NCBI RefSeq assembly: GCF_018224615.1
Contig: NZ_JAGTUK010000005.1
Span: 1-64,000 of the forward strand
Source of the DNA: Microbacterium paraoxydans
GTDB taxonomy: Bacteria > Actinomycetota > Actinomycetes > Actinomycetales > Microbacteriaceae
Direction of reading: 5' to 3'
DNA: 64,000 bases
A program made the translations under genes and the position numbers. Shown here one piece after another: positions 8,699 through 18,964 of the stretch. How positions within the stretch are numbered: position 1 is the first letter of the stretch; the number at the start of each line of letters is the position of its first letter. The notes beneath the pieces were generated by a model. That model was not told where the DNA came from. It worked only from the letters and a program-made list of their open reading frames with translations, and made no database searches.

Positions 8699-10368
8699 GC
8701 GACCACAACGCCGCCCAGATCCCGCTGCTGAGTGTCCGCGACCTCACGGTCGCCTTCCGCTCCCAGGAGGGGATGCGCGAGGTCCTGCACGGTGTCACGT
8801 TCGACGTGTTCCCCGGCGAGACCGTCGCGATCGTGGGGGAGTCCGGCTCGGGCAAGTCCACCACGGCCACGGCCATCGTCGACCTGCTGCCGGGGACCGG
8901 AAAGGTCACCGGAGGCTCGATCACGCTCGAGGGCCGTCCGCTCACGGGCCTGAGCCGCCGCGACATCGAGGCGGTGCGCGGCCGGGACATCGGCTTCGTC
9001 CCGCAGGACCCGATGTCGAGCCTCAACCCGGTGTGGAGCATCGGGTTCCAGGTGAAGGAGGCCGTCCGCGCCAACGGCATCGCCCAGGGTCGCGCCGCCG
9101 TCAAGGCACGCACGATCGAGGTGCTGCAGCAGGCGGGACTCGCCGACGCTGAGCGCCGCCTGCACCAGTATCCGCACCAGTTCTCCGGTGGCATGCGCCA
9201 GCGTGCGCTGATCGGCATCGGTCTCGCGGCCGACCCGAAGCTCCTGATCGCCGACGAGCCGACCTCGGCGCTCGACGTGACGGTGCAGCGGGTCATCCTC
9301 GATCACATGGCCTCCCTCACGCGGGACAAGGGCACTTCGGTGCTTCTGATCACGCACGACCTCGGTCTCGCGGCCGAGCGCGCGGAGAAGATCATCGTGA
9401 TGAACGGTGGCAACATCGTCGAGGCCGGCCCGAGCCGTCAGATCTTGGAGAACCCGCAGCACCCGTACACCAAGCGGCTGGTCGCCGCGGCACCCAGTGT
9501 GGCGTCGCAGCGCATCCAGGCGGTGGTGGAGGACCGGGGCATCGAGACGCTGGAAGACCTCGCGGACATCCCGCCGACGGTCCGGGTGGCCGGCCTGACG
9601 AAGGACTACAAGATCCGTCAGGGCAACTTCCGCAGCGAGGCCTTCCGGGCGGTCGACGACGTGTCGTTCGAGATCCCGCGCGGCAAGACGCTCGCTCTGG
9701 TCGGGGAGTCCGGTTCGGGCAAGTCCACCGTCGCGAAAATGGTGCTCAAGCTCGAGGATCCGACCAGCGGCACGATCGAGATCGACGGTCAGGACGTGTC
9801 GGGACTCTCGAACGCCCAGGCGTTCGGGCTCCGGCGGCGCATGCAGCCGGTGTTCCAGGACCCGTACGGCTCGCTCGACCCGCTGCGCAACATCGGCAAC
9901 ACGATCGCCGAGCCGCTGCAGATCCATGGTGTCGGCGACCGGGCCTCGCAGCGGGCGCGCGTGGAGGAACTGCTGGAGCAGGTCGCCCTGCCCCAGGCCC
10001 TCGCCTCGCGCTACCCGAACGAGCTGTCGGGCGGTCAGCGGCAGCGCGTGGCCATCGCCCGCGCTCTCGCGCTCAAGCCCGACATCATCGTGCTCGACGA
10101 GGCGGTGTCGGCGCTCGACGTGCTGGTGCAGGACCAGATCCTGAAGCTGCTCGCCGACCTGCAGTCCGAGCTCGACCTGACGTACCTCTTCATCACCCAC
10201 GACCTCGCGGTCGTGCGGGTCTCCAGCGACCTGGTGTGCGTGATGGAGAAGGGCCGCGTGGTGGAGCAGGGCACGGTCGACGAGATCTTCGCGAACCCGC
10301 AGGAGGAGTACACCGAGCGCCTGCTGCAGGCGATCCCGGGTGCGTCGATCTCCCTCGGCGGCCGCTGA
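8695..10368 (+). CDS. Fused double ATPase of the peptide ABC transporter (DppD-DppF fusion)
   Basis: Both ATPase subunits are joined in one 557-residue chain. Each half has a Walker A GESGSGKST (lysines K54 and K343), a signature motif (SGGMRQRALIG in the first half, LSGGQRQRVAIA in the second) and Walker B (LLIADEPTSALD; IIVLDEAVSALD). Each also carries the Opp/Dpp C-terminal segment with N-P-Q-H-P-Y-T or N-P-Q-E-E-Y-T, near the middle and the end. Fused DppDF proteins are common in actinobacteria. The gene couples to the upstream permease by a 4-base overlap. It powers peptide import through the two permeases. Confidence 0.94.
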   Translation: MSDHNAAQIPLLSVRDLTVAFRSQEGMREVLHGVTFDVFPGETVAIVGESGSGKSTTATAIVDLLPGTGKVTGGSITLEGRPLTGLSRRDIEAVRGRDIGFVPQDPMSSLNPVWSIGFQVKEAVRANGIAQGRAAVKARTIEVLQQAGLADAERRLHQYPHQFSGGMRQRALIGIGLAADPKLLIADEPTSALDVTVQRVILDHMASLTRDKGTSVLLITHDLGLAAERAEKIIVMNGGNIVEAGPSRQILENPQHPYTKRLVAAAPSVASQRIQAVVEDRGIETLEDLADIPPTVRVAGLTKDYKIRQGNFRSEAFRAVDDVSFEIPRGKTLALVGESGSGKSTVAKMVLKLEDPTSGTIEIDGQDVSGLSNAQAFGLRRRMQPVFQDPYGSLDPLRNIGNTIAEPLQIHGVGDRASQRARVEELLEQVALPQALASRYPNELSGGQRQRVAIARALALKPDIIVLDEAVSALDVLVQDQILKLLADLQSELDLTYLFITHDLAVVRVSSDLVCVMEKGRVVEQGTVDEIFANPQEEYTERLLQAIPGASISLGGR

Positions 10369-10370
10369 GC

Positions 10371-10934
10371 GTGGCATCGCCGGCACAGCCCGAGGACGCA
10401 CGGACCTACCGTGCGTCCTCGGGCACCGTCGTCCTCGTGCTCAGCGTGCTGCTCGTGCTCTTCCTGCTGGGCGACACGGTCATCAACGGCAGCATCGTGC
10501 AGGCGCTGCTGATCGCGCCGTGGATGCTCCTGGCGCTGTGGATCGTGTACGAGATCAGCTTCGTCTCGCACGTGCGCGTGGACGCACACGGGGCGACCGT
10601 GCAGAACCTGCTGCGTCGGACCAGCTTCGGCTGGGGTCACGTGCGCGACATCGATCTGCGCTGGCAGCTCGAGTTCGCGCTCGACGATGGCCGTACGCTC
10701 ACCTGCTGGGGTGGCCCGGCCCGTGCCCGTCCGCCGCGCCCGCGTCGGGATGAGGACGCGGAGCCCCGGGTGCCGTCCGGGCTGCAGGCCCTCACCGACA
10801 TCCGTGATCGCTGGTCTGCCGCGGCGGCCGCCGACGCCCCGATCCGTCGCACGTGGGACGGTCCTGCGCTGATCGCACTCGCGGTGATCGTGCTGTGGGC
10901 CGCGGCCGCCCTCGTCGTGGTCAACCTGGGCTGA
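10371..10934 (+). CDS. Membrane protein with PH-like (bPH) region
   Basis: A 187-residue protein of unknown role. Residues about 18-60 form two hydrophobic spans, then a beta-rich stretch (V-R-V-D-A-H-G-A-T-V-Q-N-L-L-R-R, then F-G-W-G-H-V-R-D-I) resembles bacterial PH-like domains of DUF-type actinobacterial membrane proteins. A final span lies at about 166-186. The start is GTG at 10371, two bases after the ATPase stop, so it is probably co-transcribed with the transporter, but no functional link is evident. It converges on the CPBP gene with a 9-base gap. Confidence 0.7.
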   Translation: MASPAQPEDARTYRASSGTVVLVLSVLLVLFLLGDTVINGSIVQALLIAPWMLLALWIVYEISFVSHVRVDAHGATVQNLLRRTSFGWGHVRDIDLRWQLEFALDDGRTLTCWGGPARARPPRPRRDEDAEPRVPSGLQALTDIRDRWSAAAAADAPIRRTWDGPALIALAVIVLWAAAALVVVNLG

Positions 10935-10943
10935 GCGCCCCGC

Positions 10944-11735
10944 TCACCCGGGCAGCCCGAACAGCGCAGGCCAGGTCGCGGCCGCCCACGGGTAGCCGAC
11001 GAACACGGTCGCGTCGATCAGGAAGTGCGCCACCAGGAACGGCAGCAGCCGTCCTGACCGCTGGTACAGCCACCCGAAGAGCAGCCCCATCGCGAGGTTC
11101 CCGACGAAGGCCCCAGGTCCCTGATACAGGTGGTAGGTCGCGCGGAGTACGGACGTGGCGACGATGATCGTCCACGGCGACCAGCCGAGCTGCCGCAGCC
11201 GGGCGAACAGGTAGCCCAGCACGACGAACTCCTCCTGCAGCGAGGCGCGGGCGGCCGCGAGCAGCAGGACCGGCACGGTCCACCAGTAGGCGTCGAGTCC
11301 CGCGGGGTTCACCGCCACGAACAGGCCGGTCGCGCGCCCCACCAGGTAGAGCGCGAGCCCCGGCACGCCGATCGCCACCACCAGCAGCACCCCGCGCGCG
11401 ACATCGGCGCCGACCCGGGTGCCGTCGAGTCCGAGCCGCCCGAGGTGCGGGCGCCGTCGCTGCCACAACAGGAAGCACACCAGCAGCACGGGCACGAGCG
11501 AGAAGCCGATCGAGAGCAGCTGATAGATGAGGTCGAACACCTCGCGGTCGCTGCGGGAGGGGTTCAGCGTGGCGGTCTGGTCGGCCAGGGGCACGTCGTC
11601 GGTGAGGCGGTAGGCGAGCTGCACGATCGCGTACACCGCCGACTGCCCCAGCCCCAGGGCCAGCACGATCGCGATCTCCCACCACAGGCGCGCACGGGCC
11701 GGACGACGCGGGTGGGCGGGGGGAGCGGGGGTCAC
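10944..11735 (-). CDS. CPBP-family intramembrane protein (Abi-type protease homologue)
   Basis: A polytopic membrane protein of 263 residues with about seven to eight spans. It carries family motifs in order: Q-E-E-F-V-V-L-G-Y-L (the EExxxR motif position), R-A-T-Y-H-L-Y-Q-G (motif 2 histidine) and V-A-H-F-L-I-D (motif 3 histidine and aspartate). The arginine of EExxxR is leucine here. The glutamates and histidines expected to hold zinc are present, so activity remains possible. Start chosen is GTG at 11735, which gives a short Pro/Arg-rich cytoplasmic tail before the first span. Role may be prenyl-protein-type processing or self-immunity, but nothing nearby supports either. Confidence 0.8.
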   Translation of the reverse strand: MTPAPPAHPRRPARARLWWEIAIVLALGLGQSAVYAIVQLAYRLTDDVPLADQTATLNPSRSDREVFDLIYQLLSIGFSLVPVLLVCFLLWQRRRPHLGRLGLDGTRVGADVARGVLLVVAIGVPGLALYLVGRATGLFVAVNPAGLDAYWWTVPVLLLAAARASLQEEFVVLGYLFARLRQLGWSPWTIIVATSVLRATYHLYQGPGAFVGNLAMGLLFGWLYQRSGRLLPFLVAHFLIDATVFVGYPWAAATWPALFGLPG

Positions 11736-11783
11736 GGAGTCGATGCTACGACGTGGGCTCGGAGATCCGATCCGCGCGTACGT

Positions 11784-11789
11784 TATCCT
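11784..11789 (+). promoter_or_regulatory. Possible -10 box (TATCCT) of typA
   Basis: TATCCT lies 48 nt upstream of the typA ATG, leaving a leader of about 42 nt that contains TGAGGA as ribosome-binding site. No clear -35. Confidence 0.35.
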
Positions 11790-11837
11790 GGAACGTCGGC
11801 TTCCCGGCGCAACCCCACACTCTTTGAGGACCCTTGT

Positions 11838-13751
<1,914 letters not shown>

Positions 13752-13774
13752 GCGACCCCGCCGCACCCCCTTCC

Positions 13775-13813
13775 GAAGAGGGCCCCACGCCGCCGCGTGG
13801 GGCCCTCTTCTCA
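13775..13813 (+). terminator. Terminator of typA
   Basis: A perfect 15-bp stem (13775-13789 with 13796-13810) with a 6-nt loop, 23 nt after the typA stop, followed by TCA and an AT-richer stretch. Confidence 0.8.
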
Positions 13814-13927
13814 TGAAAATGCCAGGTCGGGGCTAGGTCGATGACGCAGAATCGTTCACTTGCGTCCGGGGCAAGCTCCCGATGAGTGTCCCGCAGAGGG
13901 CGCACGACGACCCGAAAGTCGAACCCT

Positions 13928-14812
13928 ATGCTTCAGAAGACCCGTGCGCTTCGGCGCGCCTCCGAGGTGGCCGCCGCGCGCGCCGCCGTCACTCGTACAC
14001 CCCTGCTCGTCCTGGGCACCGCGGCCGCCGCGCTCGTGGGGATCACCCTCACGGTCGGTGTCACTGCCGCCCCTGCCGCCGGCGCCGCGCACCCCGACGC
14101 GTCGTCGGCGATCACGAGCCAGGCCTTCGGCGCCGAGCCCCTGACCCGCATCGCCGATGAGGCCGTGACGACGGTGTCGAAGGCGCAGGACGCAGTCGCG
14201 GCCGCCGACGCCCTGACGACGGAGGTCACCGCGTCCGGCCTCGACGTGAGTGCCGCCGCGCCCGTGGACACGACCCAGCTCAAGAACGACCTCGAGACCC
14301 TCGACGACCGCGCGACCCTGCCGCTGCTGCTCGTGACCGTGGCGACGGAGCAGGCCGCCACCGAGACGGAGAAGGTCGTCGCGGAGACCGCGGCACTGCA
14401 GCAGGCCTACACGGCCGCGCAGGAGCAGAAGGCTGCAGAGGAGGCCGCGCGCGTCGCCGCCGAGCAGGCCGCCGCCGCAGCTGCAGCTCTCGCCGCCGCC
14501 AACACCGTGGACGGGGCGAAGGCGACCGCGCAGCAGATGATGGCCGACCGCTACGGCTGGGGCGGGGACCAGTTCTCCTGCCTGAACTCGCTGTGGACCA
14601 AGGAGTCGGGCTGGAACTACCAGGCGTACAACTCCAACGGCGGGGCCACCGGGATCCCGCAGGCGCTGCCGGGAAGCAAGATGGCGTCCGCGGGAGCCGA
14701 CTGGCAGACCAACGCCGCGACCCAGATCGCCTGGGGCCTGAAGTACATCGCCGACGCGTACGGCACACCGTGCAGCGCGTGGGGGCACTCGCAGGCGATG
14801 AACTGGTACTGA
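13928..14812 (+). CDS. Secreted transglycosylase-like protein with coiled-coil region
   Basis: The 294-residue protein has a basic N-terminus and a hydrophobic span at about 24-48 that ends in an alanine-rich, signal-peptidase-like region. A long Ala/Glu/Thr-rich stretch (about 60-195) follows and is probably helical or coiled-coil. The C-terminal 95 residues (from M-M-A-D-R-Y-G-W) hold W-T-K-E-S-G-W-N-Y, A-T-G-I-P-Q-A-L-P-G and a final W-G-H-S-Q-A-M-N-W-Y. This resembles the lytic-transglycosylase/resuscitation-type fold common in actinobacterial exoproteins, with E of K-E-S as likely catalytic acid. It probably cleaves or remodels peptidoglycan. ATG 13928 is preferred; in-frame GTG 13886 is possible. 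Confidence 0.8.
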   Translation: MLQKTRALRRASEVAAARAAVTRTPLLVLGTAAAALVGITLTVGVTAAPAAGAAHPDASSAITSQAFGAEPLTRIADEAVTTVSKAQDAVAAADALTTEVTASGLDVSAAAPVDTTQLKNDLETLDDRATLPLLLVTVATEQAATETEKVVAETAALQQAYTAAQEQKAAEEAARVAAEQAAAAAAALAAANTVDGAKATAQQMMADRYGWGGDQFSCLNSLWTKESGWNYQAYNSNGGATGIPQALPGSKMASAGADWQTNAATQIAWGLKYIADAYGTPCSAWGHSQAMNWY

Positions 14813-14823
14813 GCCAGGTGTTC

Positions 14824-14848
14824 CGTGACGGCATCGTCCGTCACGAAA
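14824..14848 (+). terminator. Hairpin after the transglycosylase-like gene
   Basis: CGTGACGG (14824-14831) pairs perfectly with CCGTCACG (14838-14845), loop of six, starting 12 nt after the stop. No U-tail. It would sit over the most upstream in-frame start of the glutaminase gene, which argues for the later start used here. Confidence 0.55.
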
Positions 14849-14920
14849 CTACCCCGGGAGGTCGTCGAGCGCTACGGTGACACTGACGGCTGGGGAGCGT
14901 CGCGAATCCGAGGAGGAGTG

Positions 14921-15967
14921 GTGCTCGATTCCGTGGCTTGGCTCGACGTCCCGCAGGAGGTGTCGACCGGCTCGCTGCCCGGCTGGGAGCGCGTCGACGA
15001 GATCGTCCGCGAGGCCCACGCGCGCTACGCCTCCGAGCGAGGGGGCCGCGTGGCCGACTACATCCCGGTGCTCGCCGAGGTGGACCCCGAGCTGTTCGGC
15101 CTGGCCGTCATCGAGGTCGGTGGTGGCGTGCATGACGCAGGCGATGCGCTGCACCCCTTCTCGATCCAGTCGATCTCGAAGATGTTCGTCTACGCCCTGG
15201 CGATCCAGGAGCACGGGCACGAGCGTGTGCGAGACATCGTGGGCGTCAACAACACCGGGCTCGCGTTCAACTCCGTCGTCGCGCTGGAGCTGAACGAGGG
15301 CCACCCCCGCAACCCCATGGTCAACGCCGGGGCCATCGCGACGACCGCACTGATGCCCGGCGCCACCGCGGTCGAGCAGTGGGAGCGCGTGCGCGAGGGA
15401 CTGTCGGCGTTCGCCGGTCGCCCGTTGAGCCTCGACGGCGAGGTGTACGCGTCCGAGGCGGCATCGAACGAGCGCAACCGCGCCCTCGGGTGGCTGCTCA
15501 AGAGCTACGGACGCCTAGACGGCGACCCGGACGAGATCGTCGACGTCTACACGCGGCAGTGCGCGCTCAGCGTCACCGCGCACGACCTCGCCGTCATGGG
15601 GGCGACGCTCGCCGACGGCGGCGTGAACCCGGTCACGGGGGAGCGGGTCGTGTCGGCGGACGTGTGCCGCGACACGCTCGCGGTGGTCGCGGCGAGTGGG
15701 CTGTACGAGAACTCGGGTGACTGGCTGTTCGAGATCGGTCTCCCGGCGAAGTCCGGCGTCGCGGGCGGGATCGTCGCGGTCTCTCCGGGCAAGGGCGCCG
15801 CGGCCGGGTTCTCGCCGCGCCTGGACGAGGCGGGCAACTCGGTGCGGTCGCAGATGGCGATCGGGCACCTGTCGCGCTCCCTCGGACTCAATCTGTTCGC
15901 CTCCGCGCCCGCGGCGGTCGACACCGCGGGGAGCGATCCCCGCCCGGCGGAGAAGGAGCAGTCATGA
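14921..15967 (+). CDS. glsA: Glutaminase (serine-dependent beta-lactamase fold)
   Basis: It hydrolyses L-glutamine to glutamate and ammonia. The catalytic S-x-x-K motif is in P-F-S-I-Q-S-I-S-K-M-F (S84, K87 in this numbering); N-P-M-V-N-A-G-A-I and S-N-E-R-N-R-A-L further match the GlsA family. Length is 348 residues. I start at GTG 14921, four bases after AGGAGG (14911-14916). An in-frame start at 14825 would add 32 residues not expected in the family, and GTG 14933 is another option. The stop overlaps the ATG of the MFS gene (ATGA, 15964-15967), so enzyme and transporter are co-translated. Confidence 0.9.
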   Translation: MLDSVAWLDVPQEVSTGSLPGWERVDEIVREAHARYASERGGRVADYIPVLAEVDPELFGLAVIEVGGGVHDAGDALHPFSIQSISKMFVYALAIQEHGHERVRDIVGVNNTGLAFNSVVALELNEGHPRNPMVNAGAIATTALMPGATAVEQWERVREGLSAFAGRPLSLDGEVYASEAASNERNRALGWLLKSYGRLDGDPDEIVDVYTRQCALSVTAHDLAVMGATLADGGVNPVTGERVVSADVCRDTLAVVAASGLYENSGDWLFEIGLPAKSGVAGGIVAVSPGKGAAAGFSPRLDEAGNSVRSQMAIGHLSRSLGLNLFASAPAAVDTAGSDPRPAEKEQS

Positions 15968-17589
15968 CAGAGACGGTTCAGGCGCCAGTGAAGACCTCCT
16001 GGCTGCCGATGGTGAGCCTGTTTCTCGCGCAGGTGCTGATGTCGTTCAACGTCGCGGCGCTGCCCATCTCCCTGGGTGGCATGGTCAGTGAGTTCGGGGT
16101 GCCCCCGACCGTCGCGAGCACCACCATCGTGATGTACGGCCTGGCGGTGGCGGCACTCGTGATGACGGGCGCCAAGCTCGGTCAGCGCGTGGGGTGGGTG
16201 CTCATCTTCCGCGTTGTCGTCGCGCTGTTCGCGGGATCCGCGATCATGATGCTCACGGCTCCCGGCATCTGGTGGGCCATTGCGGGGCAGGCGGTGGCGG
16301 GGGCGGCCGCGGCGATCATCGTGCCGTCGATCGTGGCGCTGATCGCCGAGAACTACCGCGGTTCGCAGCAGGCCACGGCGATCGGGGCGATCGGATCGGC
16401 GCGCGCCATCTCGGGCGTGAGTGCGTTCCTGATCGGCGGCACGCTCGGCACGCTCGTGGGGTGGCGTCCGCTGTTCTTCATCGTGCTGGCCATCGCGATC
16501 GCGGTCTTCGCCCTCAGCTTCACGCTCCGCGGTGACCGAGGTGATGCCTCCATCCGCATCGACCTGGTGGCCTCGCTCCTGATCGGCGCGGCGATCGTGC
16601 TGCTGACGCTGGGGTTCAACAACCTCAACGGCTGGGGTGCTCTGGCTGCGACGCCCGCGGCCCCGTTCAGCCTGCTGGGGCTGTCGCCGGCGCCGGTGTT
16701 CATCGTGCTCGGCGTCGTGCTGGGGCAGGCGTTCTTCCTCTGGACACGGCGTCGGATGAAGGAGGGCAAGGTCCCGCTGATCGACCTCAGCGTGCTGGGG
16801 TCGTCGCGCGAGCGGGCGGCGGTGTACGCGATGTTCATCGTGGTCGCACTCGAAGCGTGCGTGAACTTCACGATCCCGCTCTACATCCAGATCGTGCAGG
16901 GGAGGACGCCGTTCGACACGTCCCTGGCGATGATGCCGTTCAACCTCACCGTCTTCCTCACCGCGACGCTGGTCGTGCGGTTCTACAAGCGCTACCCGCC
17001 TCGCACGATCGGCGTCTTCGGCTTCATCCTGACCACCGCGGCGCTCGTGTGGTTGTCGGTGGTGGTGACGAACAACTGGGAGACCGTGCCGACCATCGCC
17101 GGGCTCATCGTGTTCGGGATCGGGCAGGGCGCGCTGGTCACGCTGGTGTTCAACGTGCTGGTCACGGCGGCCCCCGCGGAGCTGGCCGGGGACGTGGGCT
17201 CGCTGCGCGGCACGACCCAGAACCTCGCCTCGGCCGTGGGGACCGCGCTGGCCGGTGCTCTCCTGGTGTCGCTGCTCGCGCTGAACGTGGGTCGCGCGGT
17301 GGTGGAGCACCCCGAGCTCCCGCCGTCGCTGGTGGCTCAGGTGCCGATGGACGATGTGAACTTCATCAGCAACGACGACCTGCGCGTGGTGCTGGAGGGG
17401 ACGGACGCCACCCCGGAGCAGGTGGACGCGGCGGTCGCTTTGAACGAGCAGGCGCGTCTGAACACGCTCAAGCTGGGGCTGCTGCTGCTCGCCGCGGTGA
17501 GCGCGCTCGCGATCCTGCCGGCGTCGCGGTTGCCGCAGTACCGGCCCCACGAGATTCCGGACCCGTCGCCGTCGGGCGGCGCGGAGTGA
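15964..17589 (+). CDS. MFS transporter (14-span drug/solute exporter type)
   Basis: A 541-residue major facilitator protein with about 14 membrane spans, as in the EmrB/QacA (DHA2) group. The motif-A region is altered (A-K-L-G-Q-R-V-G-W between spans 2 and 3). It is translationally coupled to the glutaminase. The pairing could mean export of a glutamine-derived product or an acid-stress role, but DHA2-type proteins export many drugs and the substrate cannot be read. It converges with the XRE-cupin gene with a 7-base gap between stops. Confidence 0.85.
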   Translation: MTETVQAPVKTSWLPMVSLFLAQVLMSFNVAALPISLGGMVSEFGVPPTVASTTIVMYGLAVAALVMTGAKLGQRVGWVLIFRVVVALFAGSAIMMLTAPGIWWAIAGQAVAGAAAAIIVPSIVALIAENYRGSQQATAIGAIGSARAISGVSAFLIGGTLGTLVGWRPLFFIVLAIAIAVFALSFTLRGDRGDASIRIDLVASLLIGAAIVLLTLGFNNLNGWGALAATPAAPFSLLGLSPAPVFIVLGVVLGQAFFLWTRRRMKEGKVPLIDLSVLGSSRERAAVYAMFIVVALEACVNFTIPLYIQIVQGRTPFDTSLAMMPFNLTVFLTATLVVRFYKRYPPRTIGVFGFILTTAALVWLSVVVTNNWETVPTIAGLIVFGIGQGALVTLVFNVLVTAAPAELAGDVGSLRGTTQNLASAVGTALAGALLVSLLALNVGRAVVEHPELPPSLVAQVPMDDVNFISNDDLRVVLEGTDATPEQVDAAVALNEQARLNTLKLGLLLLAAVSALAILPASRLPQYRPHEIPDPSPSGGAE

Positions 17590-17596
17590 GGTGACG

Positions 17597-18145
17597 TCAG
17601 CGGAGCTCGGAGATGAGCACGGCGCTCGTGCCCGGCTTCGTGGCCTCGAAGATGTGCGACACGTCTCCGGCGTAGGTGAGGTAGTCGCCGGGGTTGAGTT
17701 CCACCGGCTCGTCGGGCGGCCCGATGCGGGCCTGCCCGGCGATCAGGATCACGTGTTCGATCGTGCCGGGGTGGTGCGGGTCGGAGCGGCGCGGATCACC
17801 GGGTTCGGCCTGGATGAGGTACACGTCGCGTCGCGCACCCGGGGGGCTGGCCGAGAGCAGGGTCGCGCTGTAGGCCGCGGCGGACGAGGGCACCCCGGCG
17901 AGCTCATCGGCGCGGATGAGGGTGGGCGCGTTGGCCTGCTGGTCCACGAGCACCGCGAAAGGCACGCCCAGCGCGACGCCCAGCGCCCAGAGGGTCTCGA
18001 CGCTGGGGTTGCCCGCGCCGCTCTCGAGCTGCGAGACGGTCGCCTTGGAGACGCCGGCGCGCCGCGCGAGCTCGGACACCGATAGGTTCGCGGCCTCGCG
18101 CTCGCGTCGGAGCGCGCGGGCGAGGCGGGTGCGGAGATCCTCCAT
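17597..18145 (-). CDS. XRE-family regulator with C-terminal cupin domain
   Basis: A 182-residue one-component regulator. Residues about 8-65 form an XRE helix-turn-helix (S-V-S-E-L-A-R-R-A-G-V-S-K-A-T-V-S-Q-L-E), and residues about 105-180 form a cupin (H-H-P-G-T-I-E-H-V, L-N-P-G-D-Y-L-T-Y-A-G-D-V-S-H). This architecture typically senses a small molecule, often an amino acid or derivative. It is divergent from azlCD, 102 bases from the chosen azlC start, so it is the likely local regulator of that exporter. A short 10-bp palindrome and repeated TCAAACGA elements lie between the two genes. Confidence 0.88.
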   Translation of the reverse strand: MEDLRTRLARALRREREAANLSVSELARRAGVSKATVSQLESGAGNPSVETLWALGVALGVPFAVLVDQQANAPTLIRADELAGVPSSAAAYSATLLSASPPGARRDVYLIQAEPGDPRRSDPHHPGTIEHVILIAGQARIGPPDEPVELNPGDYLTYAGDVSHIFEATKPGTSAVLISELR

Positions 18146-18156
18146 CCGTTCATCAT

Positions 18157-18178
18157 GTCAAACGATCGTTCGCTTGAC
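18157..18178. promoter_or_regulatory. Candidate operator 1 between the XRE-cupin gene and azlC
   Basis: The 22-bp segment has outer inverted arms GTCAA (18157-18161) and TTGAC (18174-18178) around a perfect AACGATCGTT palindrome (18161-18170). Its TTGAC end could be a -35 box (TTGACT 18174-18179) with CAGAAT at 18197-18202 as -10, 17 bp apart, reading toward azlC. A repressor bound here would cover the -35. Confidence 0.45.
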
Positions 18179-18212
18179 TATCCTCTCGCGCGTGTTCAGA
18201 ATGATGGTCATG

Positions 18213-18227
18213 CGTTCACTCAAACGA
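18213..18227. promoter_or_regulatory. Candidate operator 2 upstream of azlC
   Basis: CGTTCACTCAAACGA contains a second exact copy of TCAAACGA (18220-18227; first copy 18158-18165) and a CGTT...AACG inverted pair. It lies downstream of the inferred -10 box, so it may be a second site for the same regulator. Confidence 0.35.
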
Positions 18228-18247
18228 ACACTGCATGCGGTGCGCCT

Positions 18248-18964
18248 GTGACCGCGGAGCGTGAGGTCTGGCGCGAGGCACTCGGCGTCGTGCTCGCGAC
18301 CAGCGCCTACGGCATCTCTTTCGGAGCACTCGCGGTGGCTTCCGGCCTCGACGTGTGGCAGACCTGCGTACTGAGCCTGCTGATGTTCACCGGTGGATCG
18401 CAGTTCGCGTTCATCGGCGTCTTCGCCTCGGGCGGATTGGCCGCTCTTCCCTCCGCGATCGCGTCGGCGGCCCTGTTGGGCGTGCGCAACGTCGCCTACG
18501 GCATGCGCATGTCGCCCGTCGTCGGGGGAGGGCCGTGGCGACGTGCCGCGGCCGCACACTTCACGATCGACGAGTCGACCGCCGTCGCCATCGCACAGAA
18601 CGACCCGCGTCTGCGCCGTGTCGGATTCTGGGTCACCGGCGTGGGCATCTTCGTCGGCTGGAACCTCACGACCCTGATCGGCGCCCTGGTCGGCGACGTG
18701 CTGGGCGACCCGAAGACCTGGGGGCTCGACGCGGCGGCCGCGGCGGCCTTCCTCGCGCTGCTGTGGCCGCGTCTGCGACAGCGCCAGGCCGTCGCGGTGG
18801 GCATCGCCGCCGCGGTGGTCGCGGCCGCCCTCACCCCGTTCCTCATGCCCGGCCTGCCGGTGCTGATCGCCGCGCTGGTCGCGATCGCGGTCGGATGGTT
18901 CAACTGGCTCGGACGTGACGACGCCGCCGCGGCGAGCCCCGTGACGCGGGAGGCGGACGCATGA
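18248..18964 (+). CDS. azlC: AzlC-family branched-chain amino acid exporter subunit
   Basis: AzlC is the large membrane subunit of the AzlCD exporter for branched-chain amino acids (BrnF in Corynebacterium). The 238-residue protein has the family features S-A-Y-G-I-S-F-G-A-L-A in span 1 and F-T-G-G-S-Q-F-A-F in span 2. GTG at 18248 gives the normal N-terminus. An ATG at 18155 in the same frame would place the inferred promoter and operators inside the gene and is less likely. It overlaps azlD by four bases. Confidence 0.88.
   Translation: MTAEREVWREALGVVLATSAYGISFGALAVASGLDVWQTCVLSLLMFTGGSQFAFIGVFASGGLAALPSAIASAALLGVRNVAYGMRMSPVVGGGPWRRAAAAHFTIDESTAVAIAQNDPRLRRVGFWVTGVGIFVGWNLTTLIGALVGDVLGDPKTWGLDAAAAAAFLALLWPRLRQRQAVAVGIAAAVVAAALTPFLMPGLPVLIAALVAIAVGWFNWLGRDDAAAASPVTREADA

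Noticed and set aside
11130..11837. N-terminal extension of typA
   Set aside because: Runs antisense to the CPBP gene; the conserved TypA N-terminus starts at 11838 with a ribosome-binding site.
14825..14920. Upstream in-frame start for the glutaminase
   Set aside because: It lies within a hairpin after the previous gene and has no ribosome-binding site; AGGAGG at 14911-14916 serves the later GTG.
18155..18247. ATG at 18155 as azlC start
   Set aside because: Would place the inferred promoter and operators inside the gene and adds 31 residues not expected before the first span.
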